Shown: positions 33,136-41,735 of the stretch, piece after piece
Numbering within the stretch: position 1 is the first letter of the stretch
Layout of the letters: each line of letters begins with the position of its first letter
From: Streptomyces sp. NRRL S-646
Lineage (GTDB): Bacteria; Actinomycetota; Actinomycetes; Streptomycetales; Streptomycetaceae
Direction of reading: 5' to 3'
Assembly: GCF_000720765.1 (NCBI RefSeq)
Contig: NZ_JODC01000027.1
Location: 1 to 64,000, forward strand
DNA length: 64,000 bases
Position numbers and translations under genes: made by a program
Notes under the pieces: generated by a model
Database searches by the model: none
What the model was told of the DNA's origin: nothing
The model's input: only the letters and a program-made list of their open reading frames with translations

Positions 33136-33488
33136 GCGTCGCCCTCCATACGGGACTTGATCGCCTCGGCCTTGGGGTCGAGCTTGGTCGCGGCGTGCCG
33201 CGAGTACCACCAGGCGATGAGGAACGTGGTGAGGAACTGGGCGAGACCCAGCACCAGGGCGACATTGATGTTGCCGAACAGCTTGGTCCCCATGAAGTCG
33301 TCCGCGAAGTTCGACAGCAGGACGTAGAGCAGGTACCAGGCGATGAAGCCGACGGTGAGCGGAAAGGCGAAGGAGCGGTGGGAGCGGCGCAGTTCACCGA
33401 ACTCCGCACTCTCCTGCTCCGCGACGAACTCCTCGGTGGAGGGCAGTCGGGCTTGGGTTTTCGAGGGGGGCGGTGTCTCGGTGGCCAC
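33132..33488 (-). CDS. DUF485 membrane protein, ActP partner (YjcH-like)
   Basis: 118 aa. Hydrophilic N-terminus, then FGELRRSHRSFAFPLTVGFIAWYLLYVLLSNFADDFM (DUF485 signature and first helix) and a second helix (NVALVLGLAQFLTTFLIAWWYSRHA). Encoded directly upstream of and overlapping actP (ATGA), so made in step with it. The family is assumed to assist the symporter; mechanism unknown. Confidence 0.9.
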   Translation of the reverse strand: MATETPPPSKTQARLPSTEEFVAEQESAEFGELRRSHRSFAFPLTVGFIAWYLLYVLLSNFADDFMGTKLFGNINVALVLGLAQFLTTFLIAWWYSRHAATKLDPKAEAIKSRMEGDA

Positions 33489-33684
33489 GGAGTCTCCTCG
33501 CGTTGCGGATGCGGTTGTGACGGGGATCGGGGGCGAGTGTCCTCGTGCTCCCTGTCCAAGGTCACGGCGCCACGCGAGGACAGGTTCAACTCCCTTGACC
33601 TGTTTCCGAACTCACCTTGGGCAACTCATTGCTGGCCGGTGACTTCGGGAGATAGCTTCGGCCTGCACCGCCCGTCATGTACCT

Positions 33685-33710
33685 GCCCGAGCAGCATCTG
33701 CGTCTCGGGC
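33685..33710 (+). promoter_or_regulatory. Hairpin in the leader of the first subtilase
   Basis: GCCCGAG (33685-33691) pairs with CTCGGGC (33704-33710), with an inner CAG/CTG extension, followed by GGTTTCGTTTCC. It lies 30 bp before the ATG and could act as an attenuator or mask the ribosome site. Confidence 0.35.
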
Positions 33711-33740
33711 GGTTTCGTTTCCGGATGATGTGGAGACCCC

Positions 33741-35267
33741 ATGGCTCATCTGCGTTCCAGACGCCGGCTCGCACTCGCCGTACCGGTCGTGCTGTCGCTG
33801 ACCGCCTCGCTCGGCTTCCTGCCGGCGGCCGCTCACGCCGCCCCGCGCACGGAGTCCACGGCACAGGCGGCCGACGCGGAAAACTTCGCGTATCTCGTCA
33901 ACACCAAGACGGACCACCGCACGATCGAGTCGGTCAAGAAGGCGATAGCCAAGGCCGGCGGGACCGTCGTCGTGGCGTACGACAAGATCGGCGTGATCGT
34001 CGTCCACTCCGCGAACCCCGCCTTCGCCCAGGAGATACGCAAGGCGCCCGGCGTGCAGTCCGCGGGGGCCTCGCGCACCTCGCCGGTGACCGCGGCGGGT
34101 ACGACGGACGAGGGGGCGGTCCAGTACCTCTCCAAGGCCGAGGCCGCGAAGATCGCGGGCAGTTCGACGGCCGGCGAGGAGCCGCTCGAGGCCGACCAGT
34201 GGGACCTCAGGGCGATCGGCGCCGACAAGGCGGCCGAGGTCGACCCGGGCAGCAAGAAGGTGACCGTCGCCGTGATCGACGTCGGCGTCGACGACACCCA
34301 TCCCGACATCGCCCCGAACTTCTCCGCCTCGCAGTCCGCGAACTGTGTGAGCGGCAAGGCGGACACGACGTACGGCTCCTGGCGGCCGGTGGACGCCGAC
34401 CACTACCACGGCACCCATGTGGCGGGCGAGATCGCCGCGGCACGCAACGGCATCGGTGTCGCGGGGGTCGCACCCGGCGTGAAGGTCTCCGGCATCACGG
34501 TGGCCCAGCCGGACGCGAACCAGCTGTTCTTCCCCGAGAGCGTCGTGTGCGCCTTCGTGTTCGCCGCCGACCACGGCGTCGAGGTGACCAACAACAGCTA
34601 CTACGTTGATCCGTGGCAGTACAACTGCATGGACGACCCCGATCAACGTGCCATTGTTGATTCGGTCAACAGGGCCCAGCTGTACGCACAGCGCAAGGGC
34701 ACGCTCAATGTCGCCGCTGCGGGCAACTCCAACAACGACCTCGACTCGAACGCCCTCGTCGACGCCTCGAGCCCCGACGACTCGACGCCGGTCACCCGGA
34801 CGGTCGACCCGCACAAGTGCTTCGACGTGCCGACCCAGCTGCCGGGTGTGGTCACGGTCAGCGCGACCGGTGTCACGGGCGCCAAGTCCTACTACTCCAG
34901 CTACGGCGACGGTGTCATCGACGTCGCGGCGCCGGGTGGCGACAAGTACAAGATCCCCGACACGCCGTCGAAGAACGGCCGCATCCTCTCCACGATGCCG
35001 AACAACTCGTACGGCTTCCTGCAGGGCACGTCGATGGCCACACCGCACGTCGCGGCCGTCGCCGCGCTGCTGAAGTCGACGCATCCGTGGGCGACTCCGG
35101 CCCAGCTGCAGGCCCTCCTCAAGGCGCAGGCCGACAACCCGGGCTGCCCGACCGACCCGTACGACGGGGACGGCGACGGCGTCGTGGACGCCACCTGCGT
35201 GGGCGGCAAACGGATCAACGGATTCTACGGTTTCGGTATCGTCAACGCGCTGCGCGCGGTGAAGTAG
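33741..35267 (+). CDS. Secreted S8 subtilisin-like serine protease
   Basis: 508 aa. Signal peptide MAHLRSRRRLALAVPVVL...AHA (cleavage near 33) followed by an inhibitor-like propeptide (about 45-110). In the S8 catalytic domain the Asp lies in VAVIDVGVDDTHPD, the His in HYHGTHVAGE, the oxyanion Asn in AAAGNSNND and the Ser in GTSMATPHVAA. The usual DTG around the catalytic Asp is DVG here. The C-terminus has a Ca-type DGDGDGVVD loop. Paralogous to the next gene, from which a terminator hairpin separates it. Confidence 0.94.
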   Translation: MAHLRSRRRLALAVPVVLSLTASLGFLPAAAHAAPRTESTAQAADAENFAYLVNTKTDHRTIESVKKAIAKAGGTVVVAYDKIGVIVVHSANPAFAQEIRKAPGVQSAGASRTSPVTAAGTTDEGAVQYLSKAEAAKIAGSSTAGEEPLEADQWDLRAIGADKAAEVDPGSKKVTVAVIDVGVDDTHPDIAPNFSASQSANCVSGKADTTYGSWRPVDADHYHGTHVAGEIAAARNGIGVAGVAPGVKVSGITVAQPDANQLFFPESVVCAFVFAADHGVEVTNNSYYVDPWQYNCMDDPDQRAIVDSVNRAQLYAQRKGTLNVAAAGNSNNDLDSNALVDASSPDDSTPVTRTVDPHKCFDVPTQLPGVVTVSATGVTGAKSYYSSYGDGVIDVAAPGGDKYKIPDTPSKNGRILSTMPNNSYGFLQGTSMATPHVAAVAALLKSTHPWATPAQLQALLKAQADNPGCPTDPYDGDGDGVVDATCVGGKRINGFYGFGIVNALRAVK

Positions 35268-35282
35268 ACCCAGTGCCTGCAC

Positions 35283-35313
35283 GGGCGGCGCGGTGACAGG
35301 GACCGCGCCGCCC
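35283..35313 (+). terminator. Terminator between the tandem subtilases
   Basis: GGGCGGCGCGGT (35283-35294) and ACCGCGCCGCCC (35302-35313) form a perfect 12-bp stem with a 7-nt loop, 16 bp after the first protease stop. Confidence 0.8.
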
Positions 35314-35374
35314 CGGACCTCCGGCACGGTCCGCCCCCCCGCTCGCACCGCGAACGAACTGGAGACACCGACAC

Positions 35375-36904
35375 ATGACAGCGCCTCACCCGCGCTACCG
35401 CCGCACGATCGCGATCCCGCTCGGGATGGCGACGGCGACGGCCCTCGCGTTCCTGCCGAACGGCACGGCCGCGGCGGCGGACAGCGCGCCGGCGGCCACC
35501 ACCGCCGCCGCCGCCGACGCGAGCTCGCTCAGCTACGTCGTCAACGTACGCCCCGGACACGGCGCTTCGGCGTATGTGAAGAAGGCGATAGCCGAGGCCG
35601 GCGGCACGATCGTGACGTCGTACGACGAGATCGGCGTGATCGTCGTCCACTCGGCGAACCCCGGCTTCGCCAGGACCATCCGCACGGTGCACGGGGTGGA
35701 GTCGGCCGGCAACACCCGCAACGCGCCACTGCCCGCCCAGTCGACGACCGACATGGGCGCGCCGAAGGCACTCACGGCCGAGGAGCTGAAGGGCGTTCAG
35801 GCCGCCGACGGGCAGGACCCGCTGGAGCCCCTGCAGTGGGATCTCGCCGCCATCAAGGCGGACAAGGCGCACGAGAAGTCGCTGGGCAGCCCGAAGGTCA
35901 CGGTCGGCGTGATCGACACCGGCGTCGACGACACGCACCCCGACATCGCGCCGAACTTCAACCGGAGCGCCTCGGTCAACTGTGTGTCGGGCAAGCCGGA
36001 CACGACCGACGGCGCCTGGCGCCCCAGCGCCTCGGAGAGCCCGCACGGCACACACGTCGCGGGCGAGATCGCGGCCGCGAAGAACGGCGTCGGCATGACC
36101 GGTGTCGCTCCGGGCGTGAAGGTCGCCGGCATCAAGGTGGCGAACCCGCAGGGCTACTTCTACACCGAGGCCGTGGTCTGCGGCTTCGTGTGGGCGGCCG
36201 AGCACGGCGTGGACGTCACCAACAACAGCTATTACACCGATCCCTGGTACTTCAACTGCACCGACGACCCGGACCAGAAGGCGCTCGTGGACGCCGTCAC
36301 CCGGGCCGCGCGGTTCGCCGAGAGGAAGGGCACGGTCAACGTCGCGGCGGCCGGCAACGAGAACTACGACCTGGCGTCCGACTCGATCACGGACCCGTCC
36401 TCGCCGAACGACGGCACCCCCTCCGACCGGGTGGTCGATCCGGCCAAGTGCCTTGACATACCGACCCAGTTGCCGGGTGTGGTGACCGTGGCGGCGACCG
36501 GTGCGAAGGGCATCAAGTCGTCGTTCTCCAACCACGGTCTGGGCATCATCGACGTGGCCGCTCCGGGCGGCGACTCGACCCGATACCAGGCACCGGCCCC
36601 GCCGGCCACCAGCGGTCTGATCCTGGGCACTCTGCCGGGTGGCAAGTGGGGCTACATGGCCGGTACGTCGATGGCCTCGCCGCATGTGGCAGCGGTCGCC
36701 GCATTGATCAAGTCAACCCATCCACATGCCTCGGCCGGCCTGGTGAAGGCCCTGCTGTACGCCGAGGCCGACAGCACGGCGTGCACCGACCCTTACGACC
36801 TCGACGGGGACGGCAAGGTCGACGCGGTGTGTGAGGGGCCGAGGAACTACAACGGCTTCTACGGCTGGGGCACGGTGGACGCGCTGGACGCGGTGACGAA
36901 GTAG
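35375..36904 (+). CDS. Secreted S8 subtilisin-like serine protease, tandem paralogue
   Basis: 509 aa with the same plan as the preceding protease and no insertions of note. Signal peptide ends at about 30-45 (AFLPNGTAAAADSA). The propeptide shares long blocks with the neighbour (YDEIGVIVVHSANPGFA). Catalytic Asp in VGVIDTGVDDTHPD (canonical DTG), His in PHGTHVAGE, Asn in AAAGNENYD, Ser in GTSMASPHVAA. C-terminal DLDGDGKVD loop. The pair is evidently a tandem duplication that has diverged; separate promoters are likely because of the intervening terminator. Confidence 0.95.
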   Translation: MTAPHPRYRRTIAIPLGMATATALAFLPNGTAAAADSAPAATTAAAADASSLSYVVNVRPGHGASAYVKKAIAEAGGTIVTSYDEIGVIVVHSANPGFARTIRTVHGVESAGNTRNAPLPAQSTTDMGAPKALTAEELKGVQAADGQDPLEPLQWDLAAIKADKAHEKSLGSPKVTVGVIDTGVDDTHPDIAPNFNRSASVNCVSGKPDTTDGAWRPSASESPHGTHVAGEIAAAKNGVGMTGVAPGVKVAGIKVANPQGYFYTEAVVCGFVWAAEHGVDVTNNSYYTDPWYFNCTDDPDQKALVDAVTRAARFAERKGTVNVAAAGNENYDLASDSITDPSSPNDGTPSDRVVDPAKCLDIPTQLPGVVTVAATGAKGIKSSFSNHGLGIIDVAAPGGDSTRYQAPAPPATSGLILGTLPGGKWGYMAGTSMASPHVAAVAALIKSTHPHASAGLVKALLYAEADSTACTDPYDLDGDGKVDAVCEGPRNYNGFYGWGTVDALDAVTK

Positions 36905-36956
36905 GGCGGAAGAAGCAGGGCAGAAACAGGACGCGACCTCCGGGCCGCCGTCCATA

Positions 36957-36997
36957 TATTGATTCAGTCAATAGTGCATAGTGCAGTCATGACTGCA
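36957..36997 (+). promoter_or_regulatory. Two palindromes over the promoter and start codon of the CoA transferase gene
   Basis: TATTGATTCAGTCAATA (36957-36973) has 6-bp arms. TGCAGTCATGACTGCA (36982-36997) is a perfect 16-bp palindrome that includes the ATG at 36989. The patch is AT-rich for this genome and lacks a ribosome binding site, suggesting a leaderless start with operators on it. Confidence 0.5.
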
Positions 36998-38353
36998 ATC
37001 AACTTCGCATGGTCCGCTCTGGGCGGCGATGCCGCCCTTCTCCCGCGGGTGTCGACCGTAGTGCGGGAGGGCGCTCTCCAGGGGCGCCTTCCCGTACGGG
37101 AGTTGGCGCGGGCCTGCGTCGGAGCGTGCGCGCTGGCCGCTGCCGAGCTGGGGGCACGGCGGGGCGAGATCCCGAAGGTGCCCGGGGTGCGGGTGGACGA
37201 CGGCGCCGTCGCCGCGGCCTTCCACAGTGAGCGGCATCTGCTGGTCGACGGGCGGGCGCCGGTCGGCTTCGCCCCGTTGTCGCGGTTCTGGCGGACGGCG
37301 GACGGCTGGGTGCGGACGCACGCGAACTATCCGCACCACCGGGCGCGTCTGCTGGAAGCGTTGGGCGCGCCGGACGACGTGGCCGCCGTCGAAGCCGCGT
37401 TGGCCGAGCGGTCCGCACGGGAGGTCGAGGAAGCGGTGTACGCGGCCGGGGGTCTGGCGGTGGCACTGCGGAGCCCCGAGGAGTGGGCCGCGCACGCACA
37501 GGCCGCCGCGGTGGCCGCGCGACCTCTGGTGGAGCGCGATCGGCTCGACTCCTCGCACGCGCGCGTGCTCGCCCCCGTGGACGGGTCCCCGCTGCTGCCG
37601 GCGGCCGGACTGCGGGTCCTCGACCTGACCCGGGTCCTGGCCGGACCGGTCGCCACCCGCACGCTCGCCCTGCTGGGCGCGGACGTGCTGCGCGTTGACC
37701 CCCCGCAGCTGCCCGAGCTGTCCGATCAGCACGCCGACACGGGCTTCGGGAAGCGGTCGGCGACGCTGGACCTGGCGGCCGACCGGCGCACCTTCGAGGA
37801 GCTGCTCGCAGCGGCGGACGTGGTCGTCACGGGCTACCGACCGGGCGCCCTGGACCGGTTCGGGCTGTCGCCGCACGCGCTGGCGGAACGGCGTCCCGGC
37901 GTGGTCGTGGCGCAGGTGTCGGCATGGGGCGCCTACGGGCCGTGGAGGGAGCGGCGGGGCTTCGACAGCCTGGTTCAGGTGGCCTCGGGGATCGCCGCCG
38001 TCGAGGGCTCCCCGGAGCAGCCGGGTGCGCTGCCCGCGCAGGCACTCGACCACGGGACGGGCTATCTGCTGGCGGCAGCGGTGCTGCGGGCGCTGACCGA
38101 GCAGTCGTACGAGGGCGGCAGCCGGTTCGTACGGCTGGCGTTGGCGCGGACGGCCGACTGGCTCGTGAACGGCATCGGGGCCGGTGCTGCGGGCGACGAC
38201 TCGTACGACGGGCCCGGCCCCTGGCTCGCCGAGACGGAGAGCTCGCTGGGGCGGCTGCGGTACGCCCTGCCGCCGGTGTCCTTCGCGGGCGGGCCGGCCG
38301 ACTGGGCGCGTCCGCCGGTGCCCTGGGGCACGGATCCCGCGCGCTGGGTCTGA
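36989..38353 (+). CDS. CaiB/BaiF-type CoA transferase family III protein
   Basis: 454 aa from ATG 36989. Family III features are in the second half: LRVLDLTRVLAGPVATRTLALLGADVLRVDPP (about 216-247), NYRPG-like TGYRPGALDRFGLSP, and AQVSAWGAYGPWRERRGFDSLVQVASGIA. These enzymes move CoA between acyl donors and acceptors. The N-terminal 200 residues match the family less clearly, and the Asp nucleophile region corresponds to RGFDSLVQ. Substrate unknown. The start codon lies within a perfect palindrome, so tight control is likely. Confidence 0.82.
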   Translation: MTAINFAWSALGGDAALLPRVSTVVREGALQGRLPVRELARACVGACALAAAELGARRGEIPKVPGVRVDDGAVAAAFHSERHLLVDGRAPVGFAPLSRFWRTADGWVRTHANYPHHRARLLEALGAPDDVAAVEAALAERSAREVEEAVYAAGGLAVALRSPEEWAAHAQAAAVAARPLVERDRLDSSHARVLAPVDGSPLLPAAGLRVLDLTRVLAGPVATRTLALLGADVLRVDPPQLPELSDQHADTGFGKRSATLDLAADRRTFEELLAAADVVVTGYRPGALDRFGLSPHALAERRPGVVVAQVSAWGAYGPWRERRGFDSLVQVASGIAAVEGSPEQPGALPAQALDHGTGYLLAAAVLRALTEQSYEGGSRFVRLALARTADWLVNGIGAGAAGDDSYDGPGPWLAETESSLGRLRYALPPVSFAGGPADWARPPVPWGTDPARWV

Positions 38354-38452
38354 GTCAGGGGACGCCCGAAACCGTACCCATGCGCAGAATGCCGTACCCC
38401 ACTTGTCTTACTCCACTTGCCCGGTTCTGCGACGGCTGGCAACCATCGGGAG

Positions 38453-39463
38453 GTGACTTTGACGAAACCCAGGGCCGGGGAAGCCGAAGCCGGGGAGCCC
38501 GCACGGCGCCCCGGTGCCGGCCGAACCGTCGCCGTACTCCTCCTTCCGGGCCTGGCCGCGCTGATACCGCTGCTCGGCCCGTCCGCCGCGCTGCACGGCA
38601 CGGGGGAGGCCGCCGCGCCCGGCGTCGGCGGCATCGGGCTGCTGCGGGCAGTGCTGTTCGCCGCGGTGTGCGTGCCGGTGGGCGAGTTGTTCGTGAAGCG
38701 TCTGGCCCGTTCGCTGCCCGGCGCTCCGGAAGCCGCGCCCCGAAGCTGGGTACCGTACGCGGCCGCCGCCGGTTTCGTCGCCGCACTGGGTCTCGCCTCG
38801 GTCGTGTCCACCGGCAACCTGGTGCCGCACAGCCTTGCCGACATCAACGTCGGCGGCCTCTACGACTCGCGGGACGGCAAGCTCGCGCTGGTCGAGGTCA
38901 ACGCCTTTCTCGCGGTCGGCCTCTGCGCCCTCTCGCGCCGCCCGGCCACCCAGGTCTGGCCGCTGGCCGCGATCATCGCTGCGGAGGCCCTGCGCGCCCA
39001 TCCCACGACCGAACACAGCCCGCTGCTCGGGGCGGGGCTGACGTTCTTACACCTGACGTGCGCGACGCTGTGGACGGGCAGCCTGCTGCACACGCTGCGG
39101 ACGCTGCGCCGGTGGGGCCCCTGCGAGACGGGTGCGGCCCTGTTGGGGCTCTACGCGCGCGTGGCGGCCGTTCTGCTCGCCGCCATCACCGCGACCGGGG
39201 TGTGGAGTTCGCTGCGCCGCATGCCGTCGCACACGATCCTGGACCAGCTGACGACGACGGCGTACGGGCGCACCCTGCTCGCCAAGGTGATCCTCGTGGT
39301 CACCGTCGCCCTGCTCGCCCTGTGGGCGCGGATCCGGCTGCGTCGCGCCGCCGACCCGCTGACCGCCTGCTTCCCCGCGCGCATGGAGGTCGCCGCCCTG
39401 GGCGTGGTGGTCCTGGTGTCGGGGCTGCTGACGGCGCTGCCGCTGCCGATCCGCTGGTCGTGA
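38453..39463 (+). CDS. CopD-family membrane protein
   Basis: 336 aa from GTG 38453, which abuts the GGGAGG ribosome site. An in-frame TTG at 38459 has better spacing and may be the true start. About eight membrane helices. The C-terminal half has the CopD signature (GLTFLHLTCATLWTGSLLHTL, then LDQLTTTAYGRTLLAKVILVV). CopD proteins are linked with copper uptake to the cytoplasm. No CopC-type partner is adjacent, so the metal role is inferred from family. Confidence 0.82.
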   Translation: MTLTKPRAGEAEAGEPARRPGAGRTVAVLLLPGLAALIPLLGPSAALHGTGEAAAPGVGGIGLLRAVLFAAVCVPVGELFVKRLARSLPGAPEAAPRSWVPYAAAAGFVAALGLASVVSTGNLVPHSLADINVGGLYDSRDGKLALVEVNAFLAVGLCALSRRPATQVWPLAAIIAAEALRAHPTTEHSPLLGAGLTFLHLTCATLWTGSLLHTLRTLRRWGPCETGAALLGLYARVAAVLLAAITATGVWSSLRRMPSHTILDQLTTTAYGRTLLAKVILVVTVALLALWARIRLRRAADPLTACFPARMEVAALGVVVLVSGLLTALPLPIRWS

Positions 39464-39466
39464 CGG

Positions 39467-40513
39467 TCAGTCGTTGATGACGAGCACCTTGAGGGCCGTG
39501 CGCTCGTCCATCGCCTTGTAGCCGTCGGGGACGCCCTCCAGACCGACCGTCAGGTCGAAGACCGGTGAGGCGTCGACGGTGCCGTCGAGGACGTCGGGCA
39601 GCAGTTCCGGGATGTAGGCGCGGACCGGTGCGACACCGCCGCGCAGTGCGATGTTCCGGTCGAACATGACGCCGAGGTCGACTCCGGTGCCGCTGCCGTG
39701 CGGCACGCCGACGAAGCCGATCGCGCCGCCGTCGCGGGTGATGTTGACCGCCGTACGCATGGACTGTTCGGTGCCGACGGCTTCGACGACGGCGTGTGCG
39801 CCCTGTCCGCGGGTGAGTTCGCGTACGGCCTCGACGGCCGCGTCGCCGCGTTCGGCGACGACGTCGGTGGCGCCGAAGCGGCGCGCGATGTCGGTGCGGA
39901 CCTGGTGGCGGCCCAGGGCGATGATGCGCTCCGCGCCCAGCCGCCTGGCGGCGAGCACCGCGCACAGGCCGACGGCTCCGTCGCCGACGACGGCGACCGT
40001 GGCTCCCGGGCGGGCGCCCGCGCCGAGGGCCGCGTGGTGGCCGGTGCCGAGGACGTCGGAGAGGGTCAGCAGGGCGGACAGCAGGTGGTCGTCGGACGCG
40101 GCGTCCTTGGGGAGCTGGACGAGGGTGCCGTCGGCGAACGGCACGCGCACGGCCTCGCCCTGGCCGCCGTCGTGTCCGACGGAGCCCCAGAAGCCGCCGT
40201 GCTCGCAGGAGGTGGTGAGGCCCTCGCGGCAGTAGTCGCACACGCCGTCGGACCACATGAAGGGCGCGACGACGAGGTCACCTCGCCGGATGTTCGAGAC
40301 CTCGCTGCCGGTCTCCTCCACGACACCGAGGAACTCGTGCCCGATGCGCTGCCCCGGCTGCCGGGCCGCCTCGCCGCGGTACGCCCACAGGTCGCTGCCG
40401 CAGATGCAGGCGCGCAGCACCAGCACCACGGCGTCGGTGGGCAGCTGCACCACGGGCTCGGGCACGTCCTCCACACGCATGTCGTACGGGGCGTGGATGG
40501 TGGTGGCGCGCAT
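39467..40513 (-). CDS. Zinc-dependent alcohol dehydrogenase family protein
   Basis: 348 aa from ATG 40513. Catalytic zinc ligands are in ACICGSDL (Cys, about 37) and GHEFLGVVEE (His-Glu). The structural zinc loop is GVCDYCREGLTTSC. Rossmann AVVGDGAVGLCAVLAARRLGA follows at about 172. Ends ALKVLVIND. Medium-chain dehydrogenase; substrate unknown. It converges on the CopD gene with only 3 bp between stops. Confidence 0.92.
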   Translation of the reverse strand: MRATTIHAPYDMRVEDVPEPVVQLPTDAVVLVLRACICGSDLWAYRGEAARQPGQRIGHEFLGVVEETGSEVSNIRRGDLVVAPFMWSDGVCDYCREGLTTSCEHGGFWGSVGHDGGQGEAVRVPFADGTLVQLPKDAASDDHLLSALLTLSDVLGTGHHAALGAGARPGATVAVVGDGAVGLCAVLAARRLGAERIIALGRHQVRTDIARRFGATDVVAERGDAAVEAVRELTRGQGAHAVVEAVGTEQSMRTAVNITRDGGAIGFVGVPHGSGTGVDLGVMFDRNIALRGGVAPVRAYIPELLPDVLDGTVDASPVFDLTVGLEGVPDGYKAMDERTALKVLVIND

Positions 40514-40660
40514 GGCGAGGGTCCTTCTCGTGCGGTGTCGTGGGTGCGCTCGGGGGGTGGTCGGGCGCACTTCACCGTACGCCGCCGCGGACGCCCGCCG
40601 CTCGCCGAGGGCGCCGCGGACCAGCAGGAACCGGGACCTGAGCGCTCCGCATTGCTGTGC

Positions 40661-40720
40661 GCGCGCCCCTTCAGGGCGCTGCCGCTGTGTCTACCTGCGG
40701 CTCCGCCGCGGGCAGCGGAA
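40661..40720. repeat. Dispersed hairpin repeat, family B, copy 1
   Basis: Contains GCGCCC-CTTCA-GGGCGC (40663-40679) and a nested hairpin CCGCTG...GCGGC-TCC-GCCGC...CAGCGG (40682-40718). The stretch GCTGTGTC.A.CTGCGGCTCC is shared with 51580-51660. It lies between adh and the VIT gene, whose 3' end it may also terminate. Confidence 0.75.
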
Positions 40721-40734
40721 TTCTCCCGAGCTGC

Positions 40735-41448
40735 TCAGACCCCGGCCGCCCCCAGCAGCGCCCCCGCCGCGTAGGTGACCCCCATGGCCAGGGCCCCGCC
40801 CGCGACGTTGCGCAGCACGGCCTGCCCGAGCCGGGCGCCACCGAGGCGTGCGCTGGTCCAGCCGGTGAGGGCGAGGGCGCCCAGTACGGAGACCACGGTG
40901 ACCGGGAGCCGCCAGTCCGCGGGCGGCAGCACGATCGCCAGCAGCGGCAGCAGCGCGCCGACGGTGAACGCGAGGAAGCTCGCCCACGCCGCATGCCAGG
41001 GATTGGTCAGCTCGTCGGGGTCGATGCCGAGCTCCACACGCGCGTGCGCCCTGAGTGCGTCCCGTTCGGTCAGCTGCTCGGCCGCCTCCCTGGCCACCTC
41101 GTGGGACATGCCCCGCTCCTGGAGCAGCCCGGTGAGTTCCTCCAGTTCGGCCTCGGGCTGTTCGCGCAACTCGCGCCGTTCCAGGGCGAGCGCGGCCATC
41201 TCGGAGTCCCGCTGGGTGGAGACGGACACGTACTCCCCGGCGGCCATCGACATCGACCCGGCCAGCAGACCCGCCAGCCCGGCGGTGAGCAGGGCCGAGC
41301 GGTGGTCCGTCGCGCCGGCCACACCGACGACGAGACCCGCGGTGGAGACGATGCCGTCGTTCGCGCCCAGCACGGCCGCGCGCAGCCAGTTCAGCCGCTC
41401 GCCCAGTGAGCCCCCGTGGGCCTCGCCGGCATGCGTTGGTTCCATCAC
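40735..41448 (-). CDS. VIT1/CCC1-family metal transporter
   Basis: 237 aa from GTG 41448. The family block NWLRAAVLGANDGIVSTAGLVVGVAGA (about 19-45) and a second helix with MSMAAGEYVSVSTQRDSE are diagnostic. A cytosolic Glu-rich metal-binding region (ERRELREQPEAELEELTGLLQERGM, about 90-125) and three further helices follow. Members export or sequester Fe(II)/Mn(II). Single gene; no Fur-type site was identified by eye. Confidence 0.93.
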   Translation of the reverse strand: MMEPTHAGEAHGGSLGERLNWLRAAVLGANDGIVSTAGLVVGVAGATDHRSALLTAGLAGLLAGSMSMAAGEYVSVSTQRDSEMAALALERRELREQPEAELEELTGLLQERGMSHEVAREAAEQLTERDALRAHARVELGIDPDELTNPWHAAWASFLAFTVGALLPLLAIVLPPADWRLPVTVVSVLGALALTGWTSARLGGARLGQAVLRNVAGGALAMGVTYAAGALLGAAGV

Positions 41449-41472
41449 ATCGGGAGGATCCCACTGCGGGCG

Positions 41473-41735
41473 TCACCACACCCGTACCGACGCTCCCCGG
41501 GCGAACGCCGGGCTCGTCGCGTCCGCCGGCGGTTCGGTCAGCGGCTGCGCCGGCTCCGCCACCGTCGGCCCCACCTTCGCCGCGATCGGGTCCCGCAGAT
41601 CCAGGTCGAAGCCGTGCACGCGCGCCGCGTTGCCCCCGACCATGGCGGCGACCTCGTCGCGCGGCACGCCCGCGTAGGCGGCGCGCAGGCCCTCCCTGGA
41701 GTACGGGTAGGTCCCCTCGTCGTGCGGGTAGTCGC
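41473..41735 (-). pseudogene. 3' remnant of an amidohydrolase gene
   Basis: Only the last ~87 codons remain: DYPHDEGTYPYSREGLRAAY followed by GVPRDEVAAMVGGNAARVHGFDL, the C-terminal end of a TIM-barrel amidohydrolase (the Asp of SDYPHDEG is a metal ligand in the intact family). The sequence starts abruptly at about 41733-41736, fused out of frame to the 3' end of the SDR gene. The rest of the amidohydrolase is absent, implying a deletion. Confidence 0.75.

Noticed and set aside
31069..33327. A 752-codon plus-strand frame opposite moaA and actP
   Set aside because: Antisense shadow with extreme Asp/Gly/Gln content and no ribosome site.
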